Below, one piece after another: positions 46,603 through 61,600 of a stretch of DNA of 64,000 bases (position 1 is the stretch's first letter; every line of letters begins with the position of its first letter). Source of the DNA: Auricularia sp. M13. Taxonomy: Eukaryota > Basidiomycota > Agaricomycetes > Auriculariales > Auriculariaceae. Below the pieces are notes generated by a model. The model was not told the origin of the DNA, made no database searches, and worked only from the letters and a program-made list of their open reading frames with translations. The position numbers were made by a program, and so were the translations under genes. Where the stretch lies: assembly GCA_037042915.1 (NCBI GenBank), contig CM073194.1:2418001-2482000 (forward strand), read 5' to 3'.

Positions 46603-49600
46603 AATATGTCGCCCGGATCTCATGGTATGAGATCCAAAAGGTTCCTGCGCCACGGAAACGAGGAAGGGGGCTTGGCGCTGACTCGCAAAATTATGTTGGG
46701 CCCGGCAGTTCGATTGAGGGTTGGTGCCGGAATTTTGCGAGCCCCACGGCACTCTGCGTGCAAAGCGCGTTTTGGCCTTGTCCATCACTTGCCCATCATT
46801 TGTCCATCACTTGTCCGTGATTTGTCCATCATTTGTCCGACAAGAGACCGTCAAGAGCTTCCAGGGACTCCAAATGAGAGCAGACACCCCGACAGCCATA
46901 TATCTCCGGAAGGCTGACGATCGTGGCTACGCGATGGTGTCGCTACCTCGGCCGTCCGTTGCCAAAGCAACCCGGAATACCTGCCGATGTCACGAAACCC
47001 GGACAAGGAGCCGTATCTCCGCGAGGGGAGCAGCTAAACTCGCGGGACGACGAGCGAACGCATTCTGGACGAGAGCCCAACAAATCCCCGACAAATGATG
47101 GACAAATGATGGACAAGGCGTCGACAAGGAGCCGTATCTCGACGAGGAGTGCAGCTGAAACCGCGGGACGAAGTGCAAACACATTCCACACCTGAAGGCC
47201 GACCGATCACCAACAAATGATGGACAAATGATGGACGAGGGACCGACAAGAGCCAATGCGACCCCAGTTGGACCCCGATCGTCGGACACCCATATATCTC
47301 CGTGGAGCTCTCGCCGAGGTCTACGCGATGGTACCCTTCGCGATGCAGTGCGCCGTCATGGCAACGCGCAATTTCCGCCGACGCGACAAAATCCGAAATG
47401 GGCGACCGCAGACCCTGCCGAGGTTACCTTCCGGAGTCTTCCCGGCGTGCTGGACGACCATCCGATGGCCGGCGCCAAAATACGAACCCTGCCGATCGAG
47501 TTTTGACTGCGCTGTGAAGTGCCGAAGGCAGCTCGTGAGACTTGTGGGACCGAGTCAGAGACATCCATATATGACCTGAGAGCTGCCGAAGACGCCGATC
47601 CGATGCACAGGAAGCCTTGGATCTGCAGGGACCGTGTCCAGACCTGATCGCACTCTGCCGCAGGATTTGCAGATGCCGAACTGGGTCTCGCTTTGTCCCT
47701 GGCGCTCGTCGAGGCCTGAAACTTCTCTGCGCACCATGTCGGGACACTGGGGGCTCATATCCAGGGAAAAGGCACAAAATTGCAGAATCCGAAGCCCGCC
47801 GACGCTGTCGGACTGGCCTCGATTTGGGGGTTTGGGGGTGCGCGGCTCAGGGAGCCTGTCGGTCTGCCCACCGATCGGCTGTGTTTGGCTGGCAGAAGGC
47901 AAAAGGACTCTGCCGATAGTCCGATCGTCCTCGACCTTTGGCCAGGAGAAAGGAAGTCACACTCAACCGGGGCTGAATACGTTCTTCCGACTTGGTCTCG
48001 TCAGCTAAGCCGATTGGAAGCGTGCCCGTCTTTCTCGGCGATCGTGATGCCGCATGTCTGATCTGCGACGAGAAAAATTCCAGCTCCCGGAACAGTTTCA
48101 ACCGTGCGAATCGGTGCACCGGTCGCGCCGCTGCGAGTGGGCCGAGGTCCCGGAAGATATTAATATGTCGCCCGGATCTCATGGTATGAGATCCAAAAGG
48201 TTCCTGCGCCACGGAAACGAGGAAGGGGGCTTGGCGCTGACTCGCAAAATTATGTTGGGCCCGGCAGTTCGATTGAGGGTTGGTGCCGGAATTTTGCGAG
48301 CCCCACGGCACTCTGCGTGCAAAGCGCGTTTTGGCCTTGTCCATCACTTGCCCATCATTTGTCCATCACTTGTCCGTGATTTGTCCATCATTTGTCCGAC
48401 AAGAGACCGTCAAGAGCTTCCAGGGACTCCAAATGAGAGCAGACACCCCGACAGCCATATATCTCCGGAAGGCTGACGATCGTGGCTACGCGATGGTGTC
48501 GCTACCTCGGCCGTCCGTTGCCAAAGCAACCCGGAATACCTGCCGATGTCACGAAACCCGGACAAGGAGCCGTATCTCGCGAGGGGAGCAGCTAAACTCG
48601 CGGGGACGAGCGAACGCATTCTGGACGAGAGCCCAACAAATCCCGACAAATGATGGACAAATGATGGACAAGGCGTCGACAAGGAGCCGTATCTCGACGA
48701 GGAGTGCAGCTGAAACCGCGGGACGAAGTGCAAACACATTCCACACCTGAAGGCCGACCGATCACCAACAAATGATGGACAAATGATGGACGAGGGACCG
48801 ACAAGAGCCAATTGCGACCCCAGTTGGACCCCGATCGTCGGACACCCATATATCTCCGTGGAGCTCTCGCCGAGGTCTACGCGATGGTACCCTTCGCGAT
48901 GCAGTGCGCCGTCATGGCAACGCGCAATTTCCGCCGACGCGACAAAATCCGAAATGGGCGACCGCAGACCCTGCCGAGGTTACCTTCCGGAGTCTTCCCG
49001 GCGTGCTGGACGACCATCCGATGGCCGGCGCCAAAATACGAACCCTGCCGATCGAGTTTTGACTGCGCTGTGAAGTGCGAAGGCAGCTCGTGAGACTTGT
49101 GGGACCGAGTCAGAGACATCCATATATGACCTGAGAGCTGCCGAAGACGCCGATCCGATGCACAGGAAGCCTTGGATCTGCAGGGACCGTGTCCAGACCT
49201 GATCGCACTCTGCCGCAGGATTTGCAGATGCCGAACTGGGTCTCGCTTTGTCCCTGGCGCTCGTCGAGGCCTGAAACTTCTCTGCGCACCATGTCGGGAC
49301 ACTGGGGGCTCATATCCAGGGGAAAAGGCACAAAATTGCAGAATCCGAAGCCCGCCGACGCTGTCGGACTGGCCTCGATTTGGGGGTTTGGGGGTGCGCG
49401 GCTCAGGGAGCCTGTCGGTCTGCCCACCGATCGGCTGTGTTTGGCTGGCAGAAGGCAAAAGGACTCTGCCGATAGTCCGATCGTCCTCGACCTTTGGCCA
49501 GGAGAAAGGAAGTCACACTCAACCGGGGCTGAATACGTTCTTCCGACTTGGTCTCGTCAGCTAAGCCGATTGGAAGCGTGCCCGTCTTTCTCGGCGATCG

Positions 49601-52600
49601 TGATGCCGCATGTCTGATCTGCGACGAGAAAAATTCCAGCTCCCGGAACAGTTTCAACCGTGCGAATCGGTGCACCGGTCGCGCCGCTGCGAGTGGGCCG
49701 AGGTCCCGGAAGATATTAATATGTCGCCCGGATCTCATGGTATGAGATCCAAAAGGTTCCTGCGCCACGGAAACGAGGAAGGGGGCTTGGCGCTGACTCG
49801 CAAAATTATGTTGGGCCCGGCAGTTCGATTGAGGGTTGGTGCCGGAATTTTGCGAGCCCCACGGCACTCTGCGTGCAAAGCGCGTTTTGGCCTTGTCCAT
49901 CACTTGCCCATCATTTGTCCATCACTTGTCCGTGATTTGTCCATCATTTGTCCGACAAGAGACCGTCAAGAGCTTCCAGGGACTCCAAATGAGAGCAGAC
50001 ACCCCGACACCCATATATCTCCGGAAGGCTGACGATCGTGGCTGCGATGGTGTCGCTACCTCGGCCGTCCGTTGCCAAAGCAACCCGGAATACCTGCCGA
50101 TGTCACGAAACCCGGACAAGGAGCCGTATCTCGCGAGGGGAGCAGCTAAACTCGCGGGACGACGAGCGAACGCATTCTGGACGAGAGCCCAACAAATCCC
50201 GACAAATGATGGACAAATGATGGACAAGGCGTCGACAAGGAGCCGTATCTCGACGAGGAGTGCAGCTGAAACCGCGGGACGAAGTGCAAACACATTCCAC
50301 ACCTGAAGGCCGACCGATCACCAACAAATGATGGACAAATGATGGACGAGGGACCGACAAGAGCCAATTGCGACCCCAGTTGGACCCGATCGTCGGACAC
50401 CCATATATCTCCGTGGAGCTCTCGCCGAGGTCTACGCGATGGTACCCTTCGCGATGCAGTGCGCCGTCATGGCAACGCGCAATTTCCGCCGACGCGACAA
50501 AATCCGAAATGGGCGACCGCAGACCCTGCCGAGGTTACCTTCCGGAGTCTTCCCGGCGTGCTGGACGACCATCCGATGGCCGGCGCCAAAATACGAACCC
50601 TGCCGATCGAGTTTTGACTGCGCTGTGAAGTGCCGAAGGCAGCTCGTGAGACTTGTGGGACCGAGTCAGAGACATCCATATATGACCTGAGAGCTGCCGA
50701 AGACGCCGATCCGATGCACAGGAAGCCTTGGATCTGCAGGGACCGTGTCCAGACCTGATCGCACTCTGCCGCAGGATTTGCAGATGCCGAACTGGGTCTC
50801 GCTTTGTCCCTGGCGCTCGTCGAGGCCTGAAACTTCTCTGCGCACCATGTCGGGACACTGGGGGCTCATATCCAGGGAAAAGGCACAAAATTGCAGAATC
50901 CGAAGCCCGCCGACGCTGTCGGACTGGCCTCGATTTGGGGGGTTTGGGGTGCGCGGCTCAGGGAGCCTGTCGGTCTGCCCACCGATCGGCTGTGTTTGGC
51001 TGGCAGAAGGCAAAAGGACTCTGCCGATAGTCCGATCGTCCTCGACCTTTGGCCAGGAGAAAGGAAGTCACACTCAACCGGGGCTGAATACGTTCTTCCG
51101 ACTTGGTCTCGTCAGCTAAGCCGATTGGAAGCGTGCCCGTCTTTCTCGGCGATCGTGATGCCGCATGTCTGATCTGCGACGAGAAAAATTCCAGCTCCCG
51201 GAACAGTTTCAACCGTGCGAATCGGTGCACCGGTCGCGCCGCTGCGAGTGGGCCGAGGTCCCGGAAGATATTAATATGTCGCCCGGATCTCATGGTATGA
51301 GATCCAAAAGGTTCCTGCGCCACGGAAACGAGGAAGGGGGCTTGGCGCTGACTCGCAAAATTATGTTGGGCCCGGCAGTTCGATTGAGGGTTGGTGCCGG
51401 AATTTTGCGAGCCCCACGGCACTCTGCGTGCAAAGCGCGTTTTGGCCTTGTCCATCACTTGCCCATCATTTGTCCATCACTTGTCCGTGATTTGTCCATC
51501 ATTTGTCCGACAAGAGACCGTCAAGAGCTTCCAGGGACTCCAAATGAGAGCAGACACCCCGACACCCATATATCTCCGGAAGGCTGACGATCGTGGCTAC
51601 GCGATGGTGTCGCTACCTCGGCCGTCCGTTGCCAAAGCAACCCGGAATACCTGCCGATGTCACGAAACCCGGACAAGGAGCCGTATCTCCGCGAGGGGAG
51701 CAGCTAAACTCGCGGGACGACGAGCGAACGCATTCTGGACGAGAGCCCAACAAATCCCCGACAAATGATGGACAAATGATGGACAAGGCGTCGACAAGGA
51801 GCCGTATCTCGACGAGGAGTGCAGCTGAAACCGCGGGACGAAGTGCAAACACATTCCACACCTGAAGGCCGACCGATCACCAACAAATGATGGACAAATG
51901 ATGGACGAGGGACCGACAAGAGCCAATTGCGACCCCAGTTGGACCCCGATCGTCGGACACCCATATATCTCCGTGGAGCTCTCGCCGAGGTCTACGCGAT
52001 GGTACCCTTCGCGATGCAGTGCGCCGTCATGGCAACGCGCAATTTCCGCCGACGCGACAAAATCCGAAATGGGCGACCGCAGACCCTGCCGAGGTTACCT
52101 TCCGGAGTCTTCCCGGCGTGCTGGACGACCATCCGATGGCCGGCGCCAAAATACGAACCCTGCCGATCGAGTTTTGACTGCGCTGTGAAGTGCCGAAGGC
52201 AGCTCGTGAGACTTGTGGGACCGAGTCAGAGACATCCATATATGACCTGAGAGCTGCCGAAGACGCCGATCCGATGCACAGGAAGCCTTGGATCTGCAGG
52301 GACCGTGTCCAGACCTGATCGCACTCTGCCGCAGGATTTGCAGATGCCGAACTGGGTCTCGCTTTGTCCCTGGCGCTCGTCGAGGCCTGAAACTTCTCTG
52401 CGCACCATGTCGGGACACTGGGGGCTCATATCCAGGGGAAAAGGCACAAAATTGCAGAATCCGAAGCCCGCCGCGACGCTGTCGGACTGGCCTCGATTTG
52501 GGGGTTTGGGGGTGCGCGGCTCAGGGAGCCTGTCGGTCTGCCCACCGATCGGCTGTGTTTGGCTGGCAGAAGGCAAAAGGACTCTGCCGATAGTCCGATC

Positions 52601-55600
52601 GTCCTCGACCTTTGGCCAGGAGAAAGGAAGTCACACTCAACCGGGGCTGAATACGTTCTTCCGACTTGGTCTCGTCAGCTAAGCCGATTGGAAGCGTGCC
52701 CGTCTTTCTCGGCGATCGTGATGCCGCATGTCTGATCTGCGACGAGAAAAATTCCAGCTCCCGGAACAGTTTCAACCGTGCGAATCGGTGCACCGGTCGC
52801 GCCGCTGCGAGTGGGCCGAGGTCCCGGAAGATATTAATATGTCGCCCGGATCTCATGGTATGAGATCCAAAAGGTTCCTGCGCCACGGAAACGAGGAAGG
52901 GGGCTTGGCGCTGACTCGCAAAATTATGTTGGGCCCGGCAGTTCGATTGAGGGTTGGTGCCGGAATTTTGCGAGCCCCACGGCACTCTGCGTGCAAAGCG
53001 CGTTTTGGCCTTGTCCATCACTTGCCCATCATTTGTCCATCACTTGTCCGTGATTTGTCCATCATTTGTCCGACAAGAGACCGTCAAGAGCTTCCAGGGA
53101 CTCCAAATGAGAGCAGACACCCCGACAGCCATATATCTCCGGAAGGCTGACGATCGTGGCTACGCGATGGTGTCGCTACCTCGGCCGTCCGTTGCCAAAG
53201 CAACCCGGAATACCTGCCGATGTCACGAAACCCGGACAAGGAGCCGTATCTCCGCGAGGGGAGCAGCTAAACTCGCGGACGACGAGCGAACGCATTCTGG
53301 ACGAGAGCCCAACAAATCCCGACAAATGATGGACAAATGATGGACAAGGCGTCGACAAGGAGCCGTATCTCGACGAGGAGTGCAGCTGAAACCGCGGGAC
53401 GAAGTGCAAACACATTCCACACCTGAAGGCCGACCGATCACCAACAAATGATGGACAAATGATGGACGAGGGACCGACAAGAGCCAATTGCGACCCCAGT
53501 TGGACCCCGATCGTCGGACACCCATATATCTCCGTGGAGCTCTCGCCGAGGTCTACGCGATGGTACCCTTCGCGATGCAGTGCGCCGTCATGGCAACGCG
53601 CAATTTCCGCCGACGCGACAAAATCCGAAATGGGCGACCGCAGACCCTGCCGAGGTTACCTTCCGGAGTCTTCCCGGCGTGCTGGACGACCATCCGATGG
53701 CCGGCGCCAAAATACGAACCCTGCCGATCGAGTTTTGACTGCGCTGTGAAGTGCCGAAGGCAGCTCGTGAGACTTGTGGGACCGAGTCAGAGACATCCAT
53801 ATATGACCTGAGAGCTGCCGAAGACGCCGATCCGATGCACAGGAAGCCTTGGATCTGCAGGGACCGTGTCCAGACCTGATCGCACTCTGCCGCAGGATTT
53901 GCAGATGCCGAACTGGGTCTCGCTTTGTCCCTGGCGCTCGTCGAGGCCTGAAACTTCTCTGCGCACCATGTCGGGACACTGGGGGCTCATATCCAGGGGA
54001 AAAGGCACAAAATTGCAGAATCCGAAGCCCGCCGACGCTGTCGGACTGGCCTCGATTTGGGGGTTTGGGGGTGCGCGGCTCAGGGAGCCTGTCGGTCTGC
54101 CCACCGATCGGCTGTGTTTGGCTGGCAGAAGGCAAAAGGACTCTGCCGATAGTCCGATCGTCCTCGACCTTTGGCCAGGAGAAAGGAAGTCACACTCAAC
54201 CGGGGCTGAATACGTTCTTCCGACTTGGTCTCGTCAGCTAAGCCGATTGGAAGCGTGCCCGTCTTTCTTTCTCGGCGATCGTGATGCCGCATGTCTGATC
54301 TGCGACGAGAAAAATTCCAGCTCCCGGAACAGTTTCAACCGTGCGAATCGGTGCACCGGTCGCGCCGCTGCGAGTGGGCCGAGGTCCCGGAAGATATTAA
54401 TATGTCGCCCGGATCTCATGGTATGAGATCCAAAAGGTTCCTGCGCCACGGAAACGAGGAAGGGGGCTTGGCGCTGACTCGCAAAATTATGTTGGGCCCG
54501 GCAGTTCGATTGAGGGTTGGTGCCGGAATTTTGCGAGCCCCACGGCACTCTGCGTGCAAAGCGCGTTTTGGCCTTGTCCATCACTTGCCCATCATTTGTC
54601 CATCACTTGTCCGTGATTTGTCCATCATTTGTCCGACAAGAGACCGTCAAGAGCTTCCAGGGACTCCAAATGAGAGCAGACACCCCGACAGCCATATATC
54701 TCCGGAAGGCTGACGATCGTGGCTCGCGATGGTGTCGCTACCTCGGCCGTCCGTTGCCAAAGCAACCCGGAATACCTGCCGATGTCACGAAACCCGGACA
54801 AGGAGCCGTATCTCCGCGAGGGGAGCAGCTAAACTCGCGGGACGACGAGCGAACGCATTCTGGACGAGAGCCCAACAAATCCCGACAAATGATGGACAAA
54901 TGATGGACAAGGCGTCGACAAGGAGCCGTATCTCTCGAGGAGTGCAGCTGAAACCGCGGGACGAAGTGCAAACACATTCCACACCTGAAGGCCGACCGAT
55001 CACCAACAAATGATGGACAAATGATGGACGAGGGACCGACAAGAGCCAATTGCGACCCCAGTTGGACCCCGATCGTCGGACACCCATATATCTCCGTGGA
55101 GCTCTCGCCGAGGTCTACGCGATGGTACCCTTCGCGATGCAGTGCGCCGTCATGGCAACGCGCAATTTCCGCCGACGCGACAAAATCCGAAATGGGCGAC
55201 CGCAGACCCTGCCGAGGTTACCTTCCGGAGTCTTCCCGGCGTGCTGGACGACCATCCGATGGCCGGCGCCAAAATACGAACCCTGCCGATCGAGTTTTGA
55301 CTGCGCTGTGAAGTGCCGAAGGCAGCTCGTGAGACTTGTGGGACCGAGTCAGAGACATCCATATATGACCTGAGAGCTGCCGAAGACGCCGATCCGATGC
55401 ACAGGAAGCCTTGGATCTGCAGGGACCGTGTCCAGACCTGATCGCACTCTGCCGCAGGATTTGCAGATGCCGAACTGGGTCTCGCTTTGTCCCTGGCGCT
55501 CGTCGAGGCCTGAAACTTCTCTGCGCACCATGTCGGGACACTGGGGGCTCATATCCAGGGAAAAGGCACAAAATTGCAGAATCCGAAGCCCGCCGACGCT

Positions 55601-58600
55601 GTCGGACTGGCCTCGATTTGGGGGGTTTGGGGGTGCGCGGCTCAGGGAGCCTGTCGGTCTGCCCACCGATCGGCTGTGTTTGGCTGGCAGAAGGCAAAAG
55701 GACTCTGCCGATAGTCCGATCGTCCTCGACCTTTGGCCAGGAGAAAGGAAGTCACACTCAACCGGGGCTGAATACGTTCTTCCGACTTGGTCTCGTCAGC
55801 TAAGCCGATTGGAAGCGTGCCCGTCTTTCTCGGCGATCGTGATGCCGCATGTCTGATCTGCGACGAGAAAAATTCCAGCTCCCCGGAACAGTTTCAACCG
55901 TGCGAATCGGTGCACCGGTCGCGCCGCTGCGAGTGGGCCGAGGTCCCGGAAGATATTAATATGTCGCCCGGATCTCATGGTATGAGATCCAAAAGGTTCC
56001 TGCGCCACGGAAACGAGGAAGGGGGCTTGGCGCTGACTCGCAAAATTATGTTGGGCCCGGCAGTTCGATTGAGGGTTGGTGCCGGAATTTTGCGAGCCCC
56101 ACGGCACTCTGCGTGCAAAGCGCGTTTGGCCTTGTCCATCACTTGCCCATCATTTGTCCATCACTTGTCCGTGATTTGTCCATCATTTGTCCGACAAGAG
56201 ACCGTCAAGAGCTTCCAGGGACTCCAAATGAGAGCAGACACCCCGACACCCATATATCTCCGGAAGGCTGACGATCGTGGCTACGCGATGGTGTCGCTAC
56301 CTCGGCCGTCCGTTGCCAAAGCAACCCGGAATACCTGCCGATGTCACGAAACCCGGACAAGGAGCCGTATCTCGCGAGGGGAGCAGCTAAACTCGCGGGA
56401 CGACGAGCGAACGCATTCTGGACGAGAGCCCAACAAATCCCGACAAATGATGGACAAATGATGGACAAGGCGTCGACAAGGAGCCGTATCTCGACGAGGA
56501 GTGCAGCTGAAACCGCGGGACGAAGTGCAAACACATTCCACACCTGAAGGCCGACCGATCACCAACAAATGATGGACAAATGATGGACGAGGGACCGACA
56601 AGAGCCAATTGCGACCCCAGTTGGACCCCGATCGTCGGACACCCATATATCTCCGTGGAGCTCTCGCCGAGGTCTACGCGATGGTACCCTTCGCGATGCA
56701 GTGCGCCGTCATGGCAACGCGCAATTTCCGCCGACGCGACAAAATCCGAAATGGCGACCGCAGACCCTGCCGAGGTTACCTTCCGGAGTCTTCCCGGCGT
56801 GCTGGACGACCATCCGATGGCCGGCGCCAAAATACGAACCCTGCCGATCGAGTTTTGACTGCGCTGTGAAGTGCCGAAGGCAGCTCGTGAGACTTGTGGG
56901 ACCGAGTCAGAGACATCCATATATGACCTGAGAGCTGCCGAAGACGCCGATCCGATGCACAGGAAGCCTTGGATCTGCAGGGACCGTGTCCAGACCTGAT
57001 CGCACTCTGCCGCAGGATTTGCAGATGCCGAACTGGGTCTCGCTTTGTCCCTGGCGCTCGTCGAGGCCTGAAACTTCTCTGCGCACCATGTCGGGACACT
57101 GGGGGCTCATATCCAGGGGAAAAGGCACAAAATTGCAGAATCCGAAGCCCGCCGACGCTGTCGGACTGGCCTCGATTTGGGGGTTTGGGGGTGCGCGGCT
57201 CAGGGAGCCTGTCGGTCTGCCCACCGATCGGCTGTGTTTGGCTGGCAGAAGGCAAAGGACTCTGCCGATAGTCCGATCGTCCTCGACCTTTGGCCAGGAG
57301 AAAGGAAGTCACACTCAACCGGGGCTGAATACGTTCTTCCGACTTGGTCTCGTCAGCTAAGCCGATTGGAAGCGTGCCCGTCTTTCTCGGCGATCGTGAT
57401 GCCGCATGTCTGATCTGCGACGAGAAAAATTCCAGCTCCCGGAACAGTTTCAACCGTGCGAATCGGTGCACCGGTCGCGCCGCTGCGAGTGGGCCGAGGT
57501 CCCGGAAGATATTAATATGTCGCCCGGATCTCATGGTATGAGATCCAAAAGGTTCCTGCGCCACGGAAACGAGGAAGGGGGCTTGGCGCTGACTCGCAAA
57601 ATTATGTTGGGCCCGGCAGTTCGATTGAGGGTTGGTGCCGGAATTTTGCGAGCCCCACGGCACTCTGCGTGCAAAGCGCGTTTTGGCCTTGTCCATCACT
57701 TGCCCATCATTTGTCCATCACTTGTCCGTGATTTGTCCATCATTTGTCCGACAAGAGACCGTCAAGAGCTTCCAGGGACTCCAAATGAGAGCAGACACCC
57801 CGACACCCATATATCTCCGGAAGGCTGACGATCGTGGCTACGCGATGGTGTCGCTACCTCGGCCGTCCGTTGCCAAAGCAACCCGGAATACCTGCCGATG
57901 TCACGAAACCCGGACAAGGAGCCGTATCTCCGCGAGGGGAGCAGCTAAACTCGCGGGACGACGAGCGAACGCATTCTGGACGAGAGCCCAACAAATCCCG
58001 ACAAATGATGGACAAATGATGGACAAGGCGTCGACAAGGAGCCGTATCTCGACGAGGAGTGCAGCTGAAACCGCGGGACGAAGTGCAAACACATTCCACA
58101 CCTGAAGGCCGACCGATCACCAACAAATGATGGACAAATGATGGACGAGGGACCGACAAGAGCCAATTGCGACCCCAGTTGGACCCCGATCGTCGGACAC
58201 CCATATATCTCCGTGGAGCTCTCGCCGAGGTCTACGCGATGGTACCCTTCGCGATGCAGTGCGCCGTCATGGCAACGCGCAATTTCCGCCGACGCGACAA
58301 AATCCGAAATGGGCGACCGCAGACCCTGCCGAGGTTACCTTCCGGAGTCTTCCCGGCGTGCTGGACGACCATCCGATGGCCGGCGCCAAAATACGAACCC
58401 TGCCGATCGAGTTTTGACTGCGCTGTGAAGTGCCGAAGGCAGCTCGTGAGACTTGTGGGACCGAGTCAGAGACATCCATATATGACCTGAGAGCTGCCGA
58501 AGACGCCGATCCGATGCACAGGAAGCCTTGGATCTGCAGGGACCGTGTCCAGACCTGATCGCACTCTGCCGCAGGATTTGCAGATGCCGAACTGGGTCTC

Positions 58601-61600
58601 GCTTTGTCCCTGGCGCTCGTCGAGGCCTGAAACTTCTCTGCGCACCATGTCGGGACACTGGGGGCTCATATCCAGGGAAAAGGCACAAAATTGCAGAATC
58701 CGAAGCCCGCCGACGCTGTCGGACTGGCCTCGATTTGGGGGTTTGGGGTGCGCGGCTCAGGGAGCCTGTCGGTCTGCCCACCGATCGGCTGTGTTTGGCT
58801 GGCAGAAGGCAAAGGACTCTGCCGATAGTCCGATCGTCCTCGACCTTTGGCCAGGAGAAAGGAAGTCACACTCAACCGGGGCTGAATACGTTCTTCCGAC
58901 TTGGTCTCGTCAGCTAAGCCGATTGGAAGCGTGCCCGTCTTTCTCGGCGATCGTGATGCCGCATGTCTGATCTGCGACGAGAAAAATTCCAGCTCCCGGA
59001 ACAGTTTCAACCGTGCGAATCGGTGCACCGGTCGCGCCGCTGCGAGTGGGCCGAGGTCCCGGAAGATATTAATATGTCGCCCGGATCTCATGGTATGAGA
59101 TCCAAAAGGTTCCTGCGCCACGGAAACGAGGAAGGGGGGCTTGGCGCTGACTCGCAAAATTATGTTGGGCCCGGCAGTTCGATTGAGGGTTGGTGCCGGA
59201 ATTTTGCGAGCCCCACGGCACTCTGCGTGCAAAGCGCGTTTTGGCCTTGTCCATCACTTGCCCATCATTTGTCCATCACTTGTCCGTGATTTGTCCATCA
59301 TTTGTCCGACAAGAGACCGTCAAGAGCTTCCAGGGACTCCAAATGAGAGCAGACACCCCGACAGCCATATATCTCCGGAAGGCTGACGATCGTGGCTACG
59401 CGATGGTGTCGCTACCTCGGCCGTCCGTTGCCAAAGCAACCCGGAATACCTGCCGATGTCACGAAACCCGGACAAGGAGCCGTATCTCGCGAGGGGAGCA
59501 GCTAAACTCGCGGGACGACGAGCGAACGCATTCTGGACGAGAGCCCAACAAATCCCCGACAAATGATGGACAAATGATGGACAAGGCGTCGACAAGGAGC
59601 CGTATCTCGACGAGGAGTGCAGCTGAAACCGCGGGACGAAGTGCAAACACATTCCACACCTGAAGGCCGACCGATCACCAACAAATGATGGACAAATGAT
59701 GGACGAGGGACCGACAAGAGCCAATTGCGACCCCAGTTGGACCCCGATCGTCGGACACCCATATATCTCCGTGGAGCTCTCGCCGAGGTCTACGCGATGG
59801 TACCCTTCGCGATGCAGTGCGCCGTCATGGCAACGCGCAATTTCCGCCGACGCGACAAAATCCGAAATGGGCGACCGCAGACCCTGCCGAGGTTACCTTC
59901 CGGAGTCTTCCCGGCGTGCTGGACGACCATCCGATGGCCGGCGCCAAAATACGAACCCTGCCGATCGAGTTTTGACTGCGCTGTGAAGTGCCGAAGGCAG
60001 CTCGTGAGACTTGTGGGACCGAGTCAGAGACATCCATATATGACCTGAGAGCTGCCGAAGACGCCGATCCGATGCACAGGAAGCCTTGGATCTGCAGGGA
60101 CCGTGTCCAGACCTGATCGCACTCTGCCGCAGGATTTGCAGATGCCGAACTGGGTCTCGCTTTGTCCCTGGCGCTCGTCGAGGCCTGAAACTTCTCTGCG
60201 CACCATGTCGGGACACTGGGGGCTCATATCCAGGGGAAAAGGCACAAAATTGCAGAATCCGAAGCCCGCGACGCTGTCGGACTGGCCTCGATTTGGGGGT
60301 TTGGGGGTGCGCGGCTCAGGAGCCTGTCGGTCTGCCCACCGATCGGCTGTGTTTGGCTGGCAGAAGGCAAAAGGACTCTGCCGATAGTCCGATCGTCCTC
60401 GACCTTTGGCCAGGAGAAAGGAAGTCACACTCAACCGGGGCTGAATACGTTCTTCCGACTTGGTCTCGTCAGCTAAGCCGATTGGAAGCGTGCCCGTCTT
60501 TCTCGGCGATCGTGATGCCGCATGTCTGATCTGCGACGAGAAAAATTCCAGCTCCCGGAACAGTTTCAACCGTGCGAATCGGTGCACCGGTCGCGCCGCT
60601 GCGAGTGGGCCGAGGTCCCGGAAGATATTAATATGTCGCCCGGATCTCATGGTATGAGATCCAAAAGGTTCCTGCGCCACGGAAACGAGGAAGGGGGCTT
60701 GGCGCTGACTCGCAAAATTATGTTGGGCCCGGCAGTTCGATTGAGGGTTGGTGCCGGAATTTTGCGAGCCCCACGGCACTCTGCGTGCAAAGCGCGTTTT
60801 GGCCTTGTCCATCACTTGCCCATCATTTGTCCATCACTTGTCCGTGATTTGTCCATCATTTGTCCGACAAGAGACCGTCAAGAGCTTCCAGGGACTCCAA
60901 ATGAGAGCAGACACCCCGACACCCATATATCTCCGGAAGGCTGACGATCGTGGCTACGCGATGGTGTCGCTACCTCGGCCGTCCGTTGCCAAAGCAACCC
61001 GGAATACCTGCCGATGTCACGAAACCCGGACAAGGAGCCGTATCTCCGCGAGGGGAGCAGCTAAACTCGCGGGACGACGAGCGAACGCATTCTGGACGAG
61101 AGCCCAACAAATCCCGACAAATGATGGACAAATGATGGACAAGGCGTCGACAAGGAGCCGTATCTCGACGAGGAGTGCAGCTGAAACCGCGGGACGAAGT
61201 GCAAACACATTCCACACCTGAAGGCCGACCGATCACCAACAAATGATGGACAAATGATGGACGAGGGACCGACAAGAGCCAATTGCGACCCCAGTTGGAC
61301 CCCGATCGTCGGACACCCATATATCTCCGTGGAGCTCTCGCCGAGGTCTACGCGATGGTACCCTTCGCGATGCAGTGCGCCGTCATGGCAACGCGCAATT
61401 TCCGCCGACGCGACAAAATCCGAAATGGGCGACCGCAGACCCTGCCGAGGTTACCTTCCGGAGTCTTCCCGGCGTGCTGGACGACCATCCGATGGCCGGC
61501 GCCAAAATACGAACCCTGCCGATCGAGTTTTGACTGCGCTGTGAAGTGCCGAAGGCAGCTCGTGAGACTTGTGGGACCGAGTCAGAGACATCCATATATG